From Nanohaloarchaea archaeon SW_7_43_1 (lineage in GTDB: Archaea > Nanohalarchaeota > Nanosalinia > Nanosalinales > Nanosalinaceae), in contig PXPE01000001.1 in the NCBI GenBank assembly GCA_003009795.1, positions 384,739 through 448,738 on the forward strand: a DNA stretch of 64,000 nucleotides, written 5' to 3'. The notes under the pieces were generated by a model. It saw only the letters and a program-made list of their open reading frames with translations. It made no database searches and was not told the origin of the DNA. Below, in pieces: positions 7,982-16,362 of the stretch (position 1 is the first letter of the stretch; every line of letters begins with the position of its first letter). A program made the translations under genes and the position numbers.

Positions 7982-8411
7982 ATGAGCAATATAAAAGCTG
8001 GAAAGGTATTTAGGGAGAATGAATCTGAGATAAGGAAAATAATTTGAACAGGATGAGGATGTAGAAACAGCTTATGTTTTTGGATCTGTAGCGACCGGGA
8101 AAGATACTGACAGAAGTGATATAGATATTGCAGTCTATCTAGAAGAAAGTTTTGAGTCCGAAAAGGTTTTTGATAAGAAGATCAGTATTCTCAATAATCT
8201 AGCTAAAATACTAGGTGAGGAAACGGATTTAGTAATTTTGAATTCTGCCTCATTTCTTCTCAAGTACAATGTGATTTCTGAAGGAAAGATCATTTATTCC
8301 AGTTCTTAAACCAGAAAAGCAGAGATAGAATCCAGGATGTTGAGAGAATACTTGGATTGGAGTTTCTATGAAGACAGACATGCTGATTATAGGCTTAAGA
8401 AGTTTGCTTAA
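7982..8411 (+). pseudogene. Decayed MntA-type nucleotidyltransferase
   Basis: The ATG frame at 7982 gives 21 residues and stops at 8045-8047. From 8043 another frame continues the family: AYVFGSVATGKDTDRSDIDI, then ETDLVILNSASF and the usual C-terminal SEGKIIYSS, interrupted by TAA at 8307-8309, then TRKAEIESRMLREYLDW in the same frame to a stop at 8409-8411. The catalytic motif survives on paper, but a frameshift plus a nonsense codon make a working protein very unlikely. Confidence 0.78.
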
Positions 8412-8422
8412 GAGGGTTTGGC

Positions 8423-8534
8423 GTGAAAAAGAGAGATTGAATCCAAGCTGAAGAAACTGGAGGAGAATGTCAACAAGCTCAAGGTACATTCTGATATAAA
8501 GCAAGAGAAACTGGAAAACGATAGACGACTTTGA
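8423..8534 (+). pseudogene. Remnant of HepT-type (HEPN) toxin
   Basis: In the frame through 8433, the sequence reads EIESKLKKLEENVNKLK then KQEKLENDRRL and stops at 8532-8534. This matches the first ~40 residues of HepT toxins (usually ending ...DR.L..A.ER.LQ). The remaining ~90 residues, including the RX4-6H ribonuclease motif, are absent and the start codon is out of frame (GTG at 8423). With the MNT relic just upstream, this is a dead MntA/HepT locus. Confidence 0.6.
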
Positions 8535-8612
8535 TTCTGAAAGCGATCTGCCTGTTAATTAGTTTATAAAGCTCATCTTCGATTTTAGTAACATTAGAAC
8601 GTGATAAACACT

Positions 8613-9929
8613 ATGAAAATACACACTTTAGGCGGCTATGAAGAAGTTGGCCGGAATATGACAGCAGTTGAAGTCGATGGCGAAGCAGTTATCTTCGACA
8701 TGGGCTATGAGATGGAGGAAGTAATTAATGCGGATGGAGAAGTAAACGAGATGACAACCAACCAGACACTTGAAACCGGGGCAATCCCCAAAGACGAGGT
8801 TCTATACGAAAGTGATGCAGATGTACGTGCTATCGTAATCGGGCACGGACACATGGACCACGTCGGAGCAATTCCAAAGCTTGCTGGTGCATACGACTGT
8901 CCGATTCTTTGTACGCCTTATACAAAAAAGATTGTTGATAAACAGATAGAAGACGATAGAAAAAATATTCAAAACCCTGTAATAGCAGTAGAGAAAGGAG
9001 ACGAATACGAAATCTCCGATGCATTGGATCTGGAGTTCATCCACGTCAACCACTCAATTCCCCAAGCAACCCTGAGCTGGTTGAAAACTCCGGAAGGAGG
9101 AGTAATTTACGGTAATGACATGAAGATTGATCGTTCACCTGTAATAGAAGAAACAACTGATATAGAGAAGATGAGAACTGCAGGAGAAGAAGGAATCGAA
9201 CTTATGATACCGGGAACCACAAGAGTTGAAGATGAAGGAAGATGCAGATCGGAAGAATCCGTCGAAGTAGAGCTTAGAGACGTTCTTGACTCATGTTACG
9301 ATGCAGGCGGAGCAGTAATCCTTTCCACATTCTCATCCCAGATCTCACGGCTGAACACTGTCCTAGATGCTAACGATGGGAGAAGAAAAGTTGCTTTCGT
9401 CGGAAGATCGTTGAGAGAGTATACAGAGGCGGCTGAAGATCTCGGCCTTATAGATCTCTCAGATGTAGAGGTTGTCTCCTATTTCGATGAATGTGAAGAG
9501 GTAATGGATAAAGTTGAGGGAGCGAGAGAAGAATGGCTTGTTGTTGCGACAGGAAACCAAGGGGAACCCGGTGCACAGATGGATAAGATTGCTTCCCAAA
9601 CCTATCCATTCAAGTTCAGAGAAGGCGATCATGTAATCTTTTCCTCACAGGTTATCCCGACACCTCTCACACAGGCAAACAGGTACAGCCTGGAAAAGAA
9701 GATGAAGAGTCAGGGAGTAAGGCTCTACAAAGATGTTCATACATCTGGTCACGCCAAAAAAGAAGATCACAGAGACTTCATACAGATGCTTGATCCCAGC
9801 AACATTGTTCCATCACACGGAACAGTCCAGAAGCTAGGAAGCTATGTAGAACTTGCCAGGGAAGAAGGATACACTCTGGAAGAAGATGTCTTCATCAGCG
9901 AGAACGGTAGAACAATCGAGATCAACTAG
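8613..9929 (+). CDS. rnj: RNase J-type metallo-beta-lactamase ribonuclease
   Basis: About 438 residues. The metal-binding motif IGHGHMDHVGAIP and later residues FIHVNHSIPQA, the beta-CASP blocks (STFSSQISRL, VATGNQGEPGAQMDKIAS) and the C-terminal DVHTSGHAKKEDHRDFI define an archaeal RNase J, a 5'-3' exonuclease of RNA decay and rRNA maturation. The ATG at 8613 starts directly at the first beta strand (MKIHTLGGYEEVGRN); a GTG at 8601 would add four residues. Stop overlaps the end of the converging vapC by four bases. Confidence 0.9.
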   Translation: MKIHTLGGYEEVGRNMTAVEVDGEAVIFDMGYEMEEVINADGEVNEMTTNQTLETGAIPKDEVLYESDADVRAIVIGHGHMDHVGAIPKLAGAYDCPILCTPYTKKIVDKQIEDDRKNIQNPVIAVEKGDEYEISDALDLEFIHVNHSIPQATLSWLKTPEGGVIYGNDMKIDRSPVIEETTDIEKMRTAGEEGIELMIPGTTRVEDEGRCRSEESVEVELRDVLDSCYDAGGAVILSTFSSQISRLNTVLDANDGRRKVAFVGRSLREYTEAAEDLGLIDLSDVEVVSYFDECEEVMDKVEGAREEWLVVATGNQGEPGAQMDKIASQTYPFKFREGDHVIFSSQVIPTPLTQANRYSLEKKMKSQGVRLYKDVHTSGHAKKEDHRDFIQMLDPSNIVPSHGTVQKLGSYVELAREEGYTLEEDVFISENGRTIEIN

Positions 9930-10288
9930 CGGTAATATTCCGCTTCTACTTCTTTTATCTTTTTGAAATCTTTATCTCTCGTGATTAATGTCATTTCTCG
10001 ATTGATTACTTGTCCGGCAATCAAATGATCGATTTCACCAATTCTCTTACCGTTTACATTCAGGTTCCTCCATGTCTTAGCTGCTTCTCTTACATCTTCA
10101 GGACTCAGATTGAGTATTTTATCAGTGAAATCAGATTCGTATTTGGGAAACTTGTTTAGTTCATATATTACAGGTGCTCCGGTAAATAAATTATCTATAT
10201 TTTCTAACATATGATCTGCTTTTTCATCAGCGTTGAATAGATCTATGATGAAGCTAGTGTCTGCGTAATAATTTTTCACGGTTCTCAT
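9926..10288 (-). CDS. vapC: VapC-type PIN-domain toxin
   Basis: 120 residues: NYYADTSFIIDLF, VIYELNKF, GEIDHLIAGQVI and LITRDKDFKKI carry the four PIN acidic positions. It overlaps the upstream VapB gene by 35 bases, more than the usual four; an internal start may be used in vivo. It converges on RNase J with overlapping stops, so antisense effects on either mRNA are possible. Confidence 0.86.
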   Translation of the reverse strand: MRTVKNYYADTSFIIDLFNADEKADHMLENIDNLFTGAPVIYELNKFPKYESDFTDKILNLSPEDVREAAKTWRNLNVNGKRIGEIDHLIAGQVINREMTLITRDKDFKKIKEVEAEYYR

Positions 10289-10490
10289 CCTCCTCGGCTA
10301 CTTTTCTCATCTCCTTAAGTTCCTCAAAACTCGCATCTATACCATCGCCGACAATTTTCTCAAAATCTCGTTTACCACTTTCCTTTTCAGTCAACTCCAG
10401 AACTACATCCGAAAAGCTCTTGTCCCCTGTTTTTAGAGCCTTCAGTCTTTCATAGGCCTCATCTTTCAAAGATATAGTTTTTGATCCCAT
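10254..10490 (-). CDS. vapB: VapB-type antitoxin (UPF0330)
   Basis: 78 residues. SKTISLKDEAYERLKALKTG and KSFSDVVLELT are the UPF0330 VapB signature, the same family as the antitoxin at 2351 (both share the KSFSDV motif) but clearly diverged. The charged C-terminal helix should contact the toxin encoded next. A TATA-like 'aatatttata' lies just upstream (about 10510-10519). Confidence 0.86.
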   Translation of the reverse strand: MGSKTISLKDEAYERLKALKTGDKSFSDVVLELTEKESGKRDFEKIVGDGIDASFEELKEMRKVAEEDENREKLLRRH

Positions 10491-10529
10491 AGTCTGTGTA
10501 CATATACCAATATTTATACTTCTTCTGGC

Positions 10530-11003
10530 TCATTTAGTAGAGAATTTCACAGTATCGCCAGATTCAATATTATTTCTATCAGTATAATTTTGATTGACCT
10601 CGATGACGTATTGTGCGGGAGCATCGCTTTGATATCGTCTAAGTTCGGAGTCGGCCGCATCCGGTTCAGGGTATGCTTTCTCAATGTTGATTATCCTTTT
10701 TTCAGAATCTAGAAAGACTATATCTAGCGGTATCAGGGTGTTTTTCATCCAGAAAGATCTTTTCTCAGACTTATCATAGACAAAAATCATTCCATGATTT
10801 TCATCTAGCTCCTCCCGTAACATCAATCCTTCTCTCTTCTCCGTATCACTAACAGCGGTTTCGTAACTTATTGTGGCCAGCTCCTCACCTGAATCATCAA
10901 CGAATGTTGCGGTAGACGGTTGCTGGAACAAGCCATAACTTAACAATGCCCCGCCGACAATGAGGATCAGTCCAGCGGCAAGGTTTCGGGTTCGATCGTC
11001 CAT
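10530..11003 (-). CDS. DUF192 protein with N-terminal membrane anchor
   Basis: 157 residues. Residues 8-27 form a membrane helix or uncleaved signal; the rest is DUF192: EKREGLMLREELDENHGMIFVY, FWMKNTLIPLDIVFLD and APAQYVIEVN. DUF192 proteins are small beta-barrels of unknown biochemical role, frequently exported in haloarchaea and bacteria. The domain should face outside the cell. No operon partner: the neighbours lie on the other strand or beyond a gap. Confidence 0.85.
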   Translation of the reverse strand: MDDRTRNLAAGLILIVGGALLSYGLFQQPSTATFVDDSGEELATISYETAVSDTEKREGLMLREELDENHGMIFVYDKSEKRSFWMKNTLIPLDIVFLDSEKRIINIEKAYPEPDAADSELRRYQSDAPAQYVIEVNQNYTDRNNIESGDTVKFSTK

Positions 11004-11114
11004 GCCAAAAAGTTGACTGTGGAATATAAAGAGGTTGTTGTGAGATTTGCTTCCAATTTGAATTAACCGCTATACATTAGACATTTTGATAATATCTGAC
11101 ATCAGAATTTAATT

Positions 11115-12011
11115 ATGGATAACTTAGGCTATGCTGATAGAAATATGCATCTCCGTGATGAAGGCATAAGGGTAAACAGGGGCATGCAGAAAAAAACATT
11201 CAATGAAAAAGGCCTGGATTATGTAGCGAAACTGGGCGAACAGAATTGTAGGGATCTGGAAAAAATTGTGAAATGGAAAAATGAAAATGATATCAATTTC
11301 TACCGGATAACCTCTGAATTTCTCCCGTGGCATAATAAGTATGAATTCAAGAAGCTCCCGAATCATGCTGAAATTGATGAACTCCTGGATAGGATAGGTT
11401 CCTTAGCACAGGAAAACAATCAAAGGCTGACATTTCATCCCGGACACTTCGTAAAATTAGCTAGTCCAACAGAAAGAGTCGCTCAAAAGGCTATAGACGA
11501 ACTAGATTTCCATGGAAAAGTCTTAGACATCATGGGTGCGGAAAAAACCACCTATAATTCTATTAACATACATATCGGCGCCCATTACCAAGATAAGGAA
11601 GAGACCGCAAAGAGGTTCTGTAAAAACTACAGAAAGCTTTCAAAATCAGCCCAGGAAAGACTAACGGTGGAAAATGATGACAAAGAATCCCTCTGGAGTG
11701 TATCAGAGTTGATAGAATCAGTCCATGATGAGATCGGGATACCGGTAGTGTATGATAGATTACATCACCGATTTTCTGGAAGAAATCTAACTCATGAAGA
11801 GGCTTTGAAAAATTCTGTTGAGACCTGGGATCAAAAACCGATTATGCATTACAGTGAATCAAGAGATGAACACGGAAAAGAAGACTCAAGGCCTCAGAGC
11901 CATTCAGATGACATCAAAGGACCGATAAAGACTTTCGGACAAAAAATTTATGTTATGATAGAGGCCAAAAACAAGGAAAAGGCCTTACTGAATTACAGAA
12001 ATAAACCTTAA
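11115..12011 (+). CDS. uvsE: UV damage endonuclease UvdE/UvsE
   Basis: 298 residues, TIM-barrel family. Diagnostic blocks are LGYADRNMHLR (normally LGYv..n..lr), LEKIVKWKNENDINFYRITS, FHPGHFVKLASP, INIHIGA, LTVENDDK and VVYDRLHHRF, which provide the His/Glu/Asp metal ligands. The enzyme nicks DNA 5' to UV photoproducts and starts an alternative excision repair route. It opens a cluster of UV-repair genes (photolyase at 12510, UvrABC at 14.7-21.3 kb). Confidence 0.92.
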   Translation: MDNLGYADRNMHLRDEGIRVNRGMQKKTFNEKGLDYVAKLGEQNCRDLEKIVKWKNENDINFYRITSEFLPWHNKYEFKKLPNHAEIDELLDRIGSLAQENNQRLTFHPGHFVKLASPTERVAQKAIDELDFHGKVLDIMGAEKTTYNSINIHIGAHYQDKEETAKRFCKNYRKLSKSAQERLTVENDDKESLWSVSELIESVHDEIGIPVVYDRLHHRFSGRNLTHEEALKNSVETWDQKPIMHYSESRDEHGKEDSRPQSHSDDIKGPIKTFGQKIYVMIEAKNKEKALLNYRNKP

Positions 12012-12036
12012 CTCTAAATTAATACTCGACACTATG

Positions 12037-12357
12037 TTATGCTTCGCCTCTATATTCCAGGCTTTTTTCGTTTAATTCTTCGATGAATCTCTGTCCTTCC
12101 TGTTCTATCTTTTTCGAGACCTCGATTGCTTGGATAAGTTGTTCTCTACTCATCTGTTTGTAAGCCGGTTTATCTGCCTGCTTATCCAAGTAATTATACC
12201 AGCAGTCTCCGAATACAGTATCTAATATTACTCTCTGGAAACAATGATCGTAGACAATAACCCATCCGTTTTCTTTCGCTCGTCTGGGTAGTATTCTTTC
12301 CGTCAAGTTAAGATATATTTCTCTCAGCCTTTCCATATCAGCGCCGCCTAGATCCAT
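12037..12357 (-). CDS. Conserved-looking hypothetical protein in the repair cluster
   Basis: 106 residues, family not recognised. A basic, aromatic centre (PRRAKENGWVIVYDHCFQRV, then DTVFGDCWYNYL) holds two Cys, one His and two Trp, which gives the look of a compact folded domain rather than a spurious ORF; helices flank it on both sides. It sits on the opposite strand between uvsE and the photolyase. Translation may start at the second Met (MERLREIYLNL) eight codons in. A link with DNA repair is suggested only by position. Confidence 0.55.
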   Translation of the reverse strand: MDLGGADMERLREIYLNLTERILPRRAKENGWVIVYDHCFQRVILDTVFGDCWYNYLDKQADKPAYKQMSREQLIQAIEVSKKIEQEGQRFIEELNEKSLEYRGEA

Positions 12358-12509
12358 TACAATTAAGCTAATCTATTTCACCATTATTAACTTGAAATCT
12401 TCCTGACGAGAATTTGAAGGGAAACGCCTTCAGTTTTCTTTCAGCCAGAACTTAGCCGGTAAACGGATTTCTATCTGGTTGATTTAAATCTTGTAACCGA
12501 TCAAATATT

Positions 12510-13865
12510 ATGAATATATTCCTTCATAGAAACGACCTCAGAATCCATGATAACAGGCCTCTAAGAGCTGCCTCAAAATCTTCTGAAACAGTACCAGTTT
12601 ATATTGATGATCCTCGGATCGAAAACAAAAATGGAGTGAACAAGAGAGCTTTCAGGGAAAGAGGTCTTGAGAAATTAGCGGAGAAATACGAGGAAAGAGG
12701 TTCAGGCCTGATAATCAAACAGGGCAAGACAAAGAATGAGCTAGAAGGTCTGGTAGACGAGTTTGACGCGGAAAAAGTTTATTACGGCAGGACATACACT
12801 CCTACGGGAAGGGAGATAGGAAAAGAAATTGAGGCACTAAATGTCGAGTCTCAAGGTATGCAGAATAATCTCTTGGTTGAGCCCCGACAGCTCTCGAAGG
12901 AATATGATACTTTCTCGCCTTTCTACAGGGAATGGAAGAAGGTGAAAAAGGCCTCGCTAGCAGAGAAACCAGAAAACCTTGCAGATGTGAAAAGTGAGGT
13001 ACCTGATTTTGATACGGAGGCTCGAGCAGATATTCCGGAGGCCGGGGAGGATGCAGCTCTGGAGAAATGGGAAGATTTTAGGGACAAGAGGATGAGTAAT
13101 TACAAGGACAAGAGAGATGATGTTGCAAATCCTGAGTATGTCTCAAAACTTTCCATGTACTATAGCTCCGGAATGTTGGGGAAGAGAAAAGTATTATCTG
13201 ATATAGAAAATAAAATTAACCGCGAAGATAATTCCCACCATATCAAAAATTATGCGAAGTATAGGAACGAGATCGCCTGGGGAGAGTTCTTCTACCAGGT
13301 TCTTTACCGCAATCCTCAAGCCGTAACTGAAAATTACAGGGATATTCCAAAGAAAATTGAATGGAAAAACAAATCCGATGAACTTCAGGCCTGGAAGAAA
13401 GGAGAAACCGGTGTTCCATTCGTAGATGCGGGTATGAGACAGTTGGTCAAAAAAGGTTACATGCACAATCGTTTAAGACAGAATGTCGCATCATTTCTGA
13501 CAAAACATCTGATGATTGACTGGCGTGAAGGAGCCAGATTCTTCAGGAAGCATCTAGTAGATCACAATACTCCGTCTAACAACGGTGGCTGGCAATGGTC
13601 AGCATCAACCGGAACAGATTCAGTCTCTATAAGAATATTCAATCCAGTAAAACAAGGGAGGCAGTACGATTCACACGCAGAATACATCAAACGCTGGGTT
13701 CCAGAGCTCAGAGAACTTAATCCAGATTCCATCCATAACTGGGTGGAAATGGGGCAGAAAGAGAGAAATGAATACGATACAGATTATCCAGATCCTATCA
13801 TAAATTTCAACCAGAGATACCACATGGGAAAGGCTATGTTTGAGAAAGCTCTAGGCTATGAATAA
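12510..13865 (+). CDS. phr: Deoxyribodipyrimidine photolyase (CPD class I type)
   Basis: 451 residues. N-terminal chromophore domain starts NIFLHRNDLRIHDNRPL; the FAD domain shows EIAWGEFFYQVLYRNP, TGVPFVDAGMRQL, MHNRLRQNVASFLTKHL and NNGGWQWSASTGTDS, then RIFNPVKQGRQYD. These match cryptochrome/photolyase family members that split cyclobutane dimers with blue light. The two Trp in GGWQW near the dimer site are present. TATA-like tttaaatc lies about 25 bases upstream (near 12483), in keeping with a leaderless transcript. Confidence 0.93.
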   Translation: MNIFLHRNDLRIHDNRPLRAASKSSETVPVYIDDPRIENKNGVNKRAFRERGLEKLAEKYEERGSGLIIKQGKTKNELEGLVDEFDAEKVYYGRTYTPTGREIGKEIEALNVESQGMQNNLLVEPRQLSKEYDTFSPFYREWKKVKKASLAEKPENLADVKSEVPDFDTEARADIPEAGEDAALEKWEDFRDKRMSNYKDKRDDVANPEYVSKLSMYYSSGMLGKRKVLSDIENKINREDNSHHIKNYAKYRNEIAWGEFFYQVLYRNPQAVTENYRDIPKKIEWKNKSDELQAWKKGETGVPFVDAGMRQLVKKGYMHNRLRQNVASFLTKHLMIDWREGARFFRKHLVDHNTPSNNGGWQWSASTGTDSVSIRIFNPVKQGRQYDSHAEYIKRWVPELRELNPDSIHNWVEMGQKERNEYDTDYPDPIINFNQRYHMGKAMFEKALGYE

Positions 13866-13926
13866 CCTTCTAGAGTTGGGTAAGCTAAAACTCTGCTGTC
13901 GCCTTTGAGAGTTTTTTGCGATCGTT

Positions 13927-14610
13927 TTAGCCTTTTTCTGGTCTTATGAGTACTGTGTTTCTGTAGATGTTTTTCCCGTCTTCTTTTCCTATAATTTTGT
14001 AGCTCTTTGAAGTCCTGACTTCAAATTTTTTCTTTGTGCTATTGATAACTTTCTGGCTCATGTGTTCAGTAGATAATAGGTAGTTGTATCCGCCTTCTAC
14101 ATCTTTTTTCTTAACTAAGAAATCATCAAAGTTTTTTTCTTCCAAGTTTTGACATCTGTCCATGATATGATCGGATATTCTATCTATACTGTCTCCTCTC
14201 AGCTGTATCTTTGATTTGGTGAATGCGCCTTCAAATCCTTTACATTCCCTACAGATATCTTCTTTTAGAACTAACTCTATGCTTCCAGATTGTTCTAAAT
14301 CATTCTTTGATACCTGATAATCGATAAGCAATTTGTCTTCATTTCTCGATACTTCAAACTCTATCTTTTCTGAGCTATTCGTGTGATCTGCAAAATATTT
14401 CTCACATATCTCCCTGTCAGTAAATCTTCCGTATAACTTCCCCTCTTCAAACAACCTGTCACAGTTCTCACAGATTGTTAAACTATCTTTATCCGGTAAA
14501 TCAAGTAATTTATTGGAGTTAGTATAGCAGTTACCACATAATTTCACATTATCGCCGTAAAGGATCTTGGCTTCATCTCCGCATGATGGACAGAATTTGC
14601 TTAACTTCAT
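13927..14610 (-). CDS. Nmd3-like zinc-ribbon protein
   Basis: 227 residues. The N-terminus has three CxxC knuckles (FCPSCGDEA, KLCGNCYT, TICENCDRLF), and a fourth in DICRECKG further in, the pattern of archaeal Nmd3. In eukaryotes Nmd3 is the export adaptor of the large ribosomal subunit; archaeal homologues are thought to act in 60S/50S maturation or quality control. It lies just upstream of uvrC on the same strand end but is transcribed separately (58-base gap, no overlap). Confidence 0.8.
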   Translation of the reverse strand: MKLSKFCPSCGDEAKILYGDNVKLCGNCYTNSNKLLDLPDKDSLTICENCDRLFEEGKLYGRFTDREICEKYFADHTNSSEKIEFEVSRNEDKLLIDYQVSKNDLEQSGSIELVLKEDICRECKGFEGAFTKSKIQLRGDSIDRISDHIMDRCQNLEEKNFDDFLVKKKDVEGGYNYLLSTEHMSQKVINSTKKKFEVRTSKSYKIIGKEDGKNIYRNTVLIRPEKG

Positions 14611-14667
14611 ACACTAATTTTTTGAAATAATATTTTTGTGCTATTCCATATGCATGTGTTTTAGGAT

Positions 14668-16359
14668 TTAATCTAATGATTGGATAATTTTTTCAGCCAG
14701 TTTAGGCCCAATCCCATTCAGTTCCTCTAGCTCTGAGACATCCATCTCACGGAGTTCATCCAGATCAAAGTTCTTCATCAGGTACTTCCTTCTCTCAGGG
14801 CCTAGACCGTCAATTTCTTCTAGTACTGGATTGATTCTCTGTCTCCTCTTTTTATGATATTTTTTAGCGAATCTATGTGATTCATCTCTCATCTGAGAGA
14901 GAATGTTATTTGCCCCATCCGTTAAATCAGGGTTCCTATGCAAACCTATGATCTTATCATCTGGTTTTACAATTCCTAGGACCGATACTGAAAGATTCTG
15001 TTCTCTAATTGCCTTCGCGGCCGCTTTTAACTGTCCTTTTCCACCATCAATCAATATAAGATCCGGTACAGGTCTTTCATCCCTGCCTTTTACTTCTCTC
15101 TTTGCACGCCATTTCACCAGCTCATACATGTTGTTGTAATCATCGTTTTTCTCCTCTAATTTCTTTCTCCGGTAATCGCTTTTAACCGGTTCATCATCTT
15201 CAAACACTACATTAGATCCTACGACTTCTTTTCCTCCGGTATGGCTGACATCGAAACACTCCATTCTTTCTAGTTCGATTCCAAGTTCATCGCCCAGTTT
15301 GGCCATTTTAGAATCCCTCAATTTCTCCGCTGCATTCTGAGCAGAATCCATCAATATTCTTTCTCTGCCGTCCTCAGGCCTTGAAAACTCTACACCCTCA
15401 TCTTCCAGCCATGAAACAATCTCTCTGTCCTCAATATTGACCTCTACAATAAGTTTTTCCGGTAGGGAATCCGAGGCATAGAACTGTTTGATGAATGCCT
15501 CTAGGGCTTCAACTTTGTCTTCTGCGAGTTCATTTAAGCTGTAGAATCTCTTATCCTGTATAGTATTTTCCTCTAGTACAACTAGGCCTATTCTATCAAA
15601 GTCATTGTTAGATGCGATAACATGTTTGATTCCTGAATCCCTGATTTTTTCATTTCCTCTCAGGTTCTTGACATCCTCAATGTAATCCCTTAAGGTCCCG
15701 GCTCTTTCAAATTTTTTCTCCTCTGAAGCCTCTTCCATGCGGGATTTAATTTCATCGACAAATTCCCCAGAATTCTTTCGGAAAAGATCAAGTGCCTTCT
15801 CCAAGTTCTCCTCATACTCCTGTTCAGATACTTTGTCGGCATAAGGCGCTGAGCATAGACCCATCTGATAATCTAGACATGGATCTCCCTCTGATTCTCT
15901 TCTCTTGCATTTGGGTGAACAGATACCGTGGATATCTCTCAAGGCCTTGATCACATTTTCAACTCTTCCCATCTCGGTGAAAGGTCCGAAGACCGTTGCC
16001 TCATCTTCAGGATCTCTTGTAGGTTCTATAGATGGATACTGTTCGTCTTTGAATTGTATTACTGGATATGATTTCGAATCCTTTAATCTAATGTTGTATC
16101 TGGGCTGAAACCTTTTGATCAAGTTAGCTTCTAGAAGCAGTGCTTCTTTCTCATCCTCTGTAACCCTGTGATCGATTGAATCAGCTCTCTCGACCATGTT
16201 TCCAATTTGGACGGTTCTTGGATCAGTATAAGATCTGAGACGTTCTCTGATGTTGACCGCCTTGCCGATATAGATTGGTACCTCGTCTTCTCTGAAGATA
16301 TAGACTCCAGGTTCCTCAGGCTTTTCTGCAATTTTCTCAGAGAGTTTTTCTTTTTTCAT
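14668..16359 (-). CDS. uvrC: UvrABC excinuclease subunit C
   Basis: 563 residues. The GIY-YIG 3'-nuclease is at the start (PGVYIFREDEVPIYIGKA), a UVR motif follows near residue 205 (FERAGTLRDYIEDV), then the RNase H-like 5'-nuclease (MECFDVSHTGGKEVVGS; LILIDGGKGQLKAA) and tandem helix-hairpin-helix motifs at the C-terminus (GLGPERRKYLM; LNGIGPKLAEKI). Both incisions at a lesion are made by this subunit. It begins three bases after the uvrA stop codon, so uvrA-uvrC form an operon. Bacterial-type enzyme. Confidence 0.96.
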   Translation of the reverse strand: MKKEKLSEKIAEKPEEPGVYIFREDEVPIYIGKAVNIRERLRSYTDPRTVQIGNMVERADSIDHRVTEDEKEALLLEANLIKRFQPRYNIRLKDSKSYPVIQFKDEQYPSIEPTRDPEDEATVFGPFTEMGRVENVIKALRDIHGICSPKCKRRESEGDPCLDYQMGLCSAPYADKVSEQEYEENLEKALDLFRKNSGEFVDEIKSRMEEASEEKKFERAGTLRDYIEDVKNLRGNEKIRDSGIKHVIASNNDFDRIGLVVLEENTIQDKRFYSLNELAEDKVEALEAFIKQFYASDSLPEKLIVEVNIEDREIVSWLEDEGVEFSRPEDGRERILMDSAQNAAEKLRDSKMAKLGDELGIELERMECFDVSHTGGKEVVGSNVVFEDDEPVKSDYRRKKLEEKNDDYNNMYELVKWRAKREVKGRDERPVPDLILIDGGKGQLKAAAKAIREQNLSVSVLGIVKPDDKIIGLHRNPDLTDGANNILSQMRDESHRFAKKYHKKRRQRINPVLEEIDGLGPERRKYLMKNFDLDELREMDVSELEELNGIGPKLAEKIIQSLD

Positions 16360-16362
16360 GGT

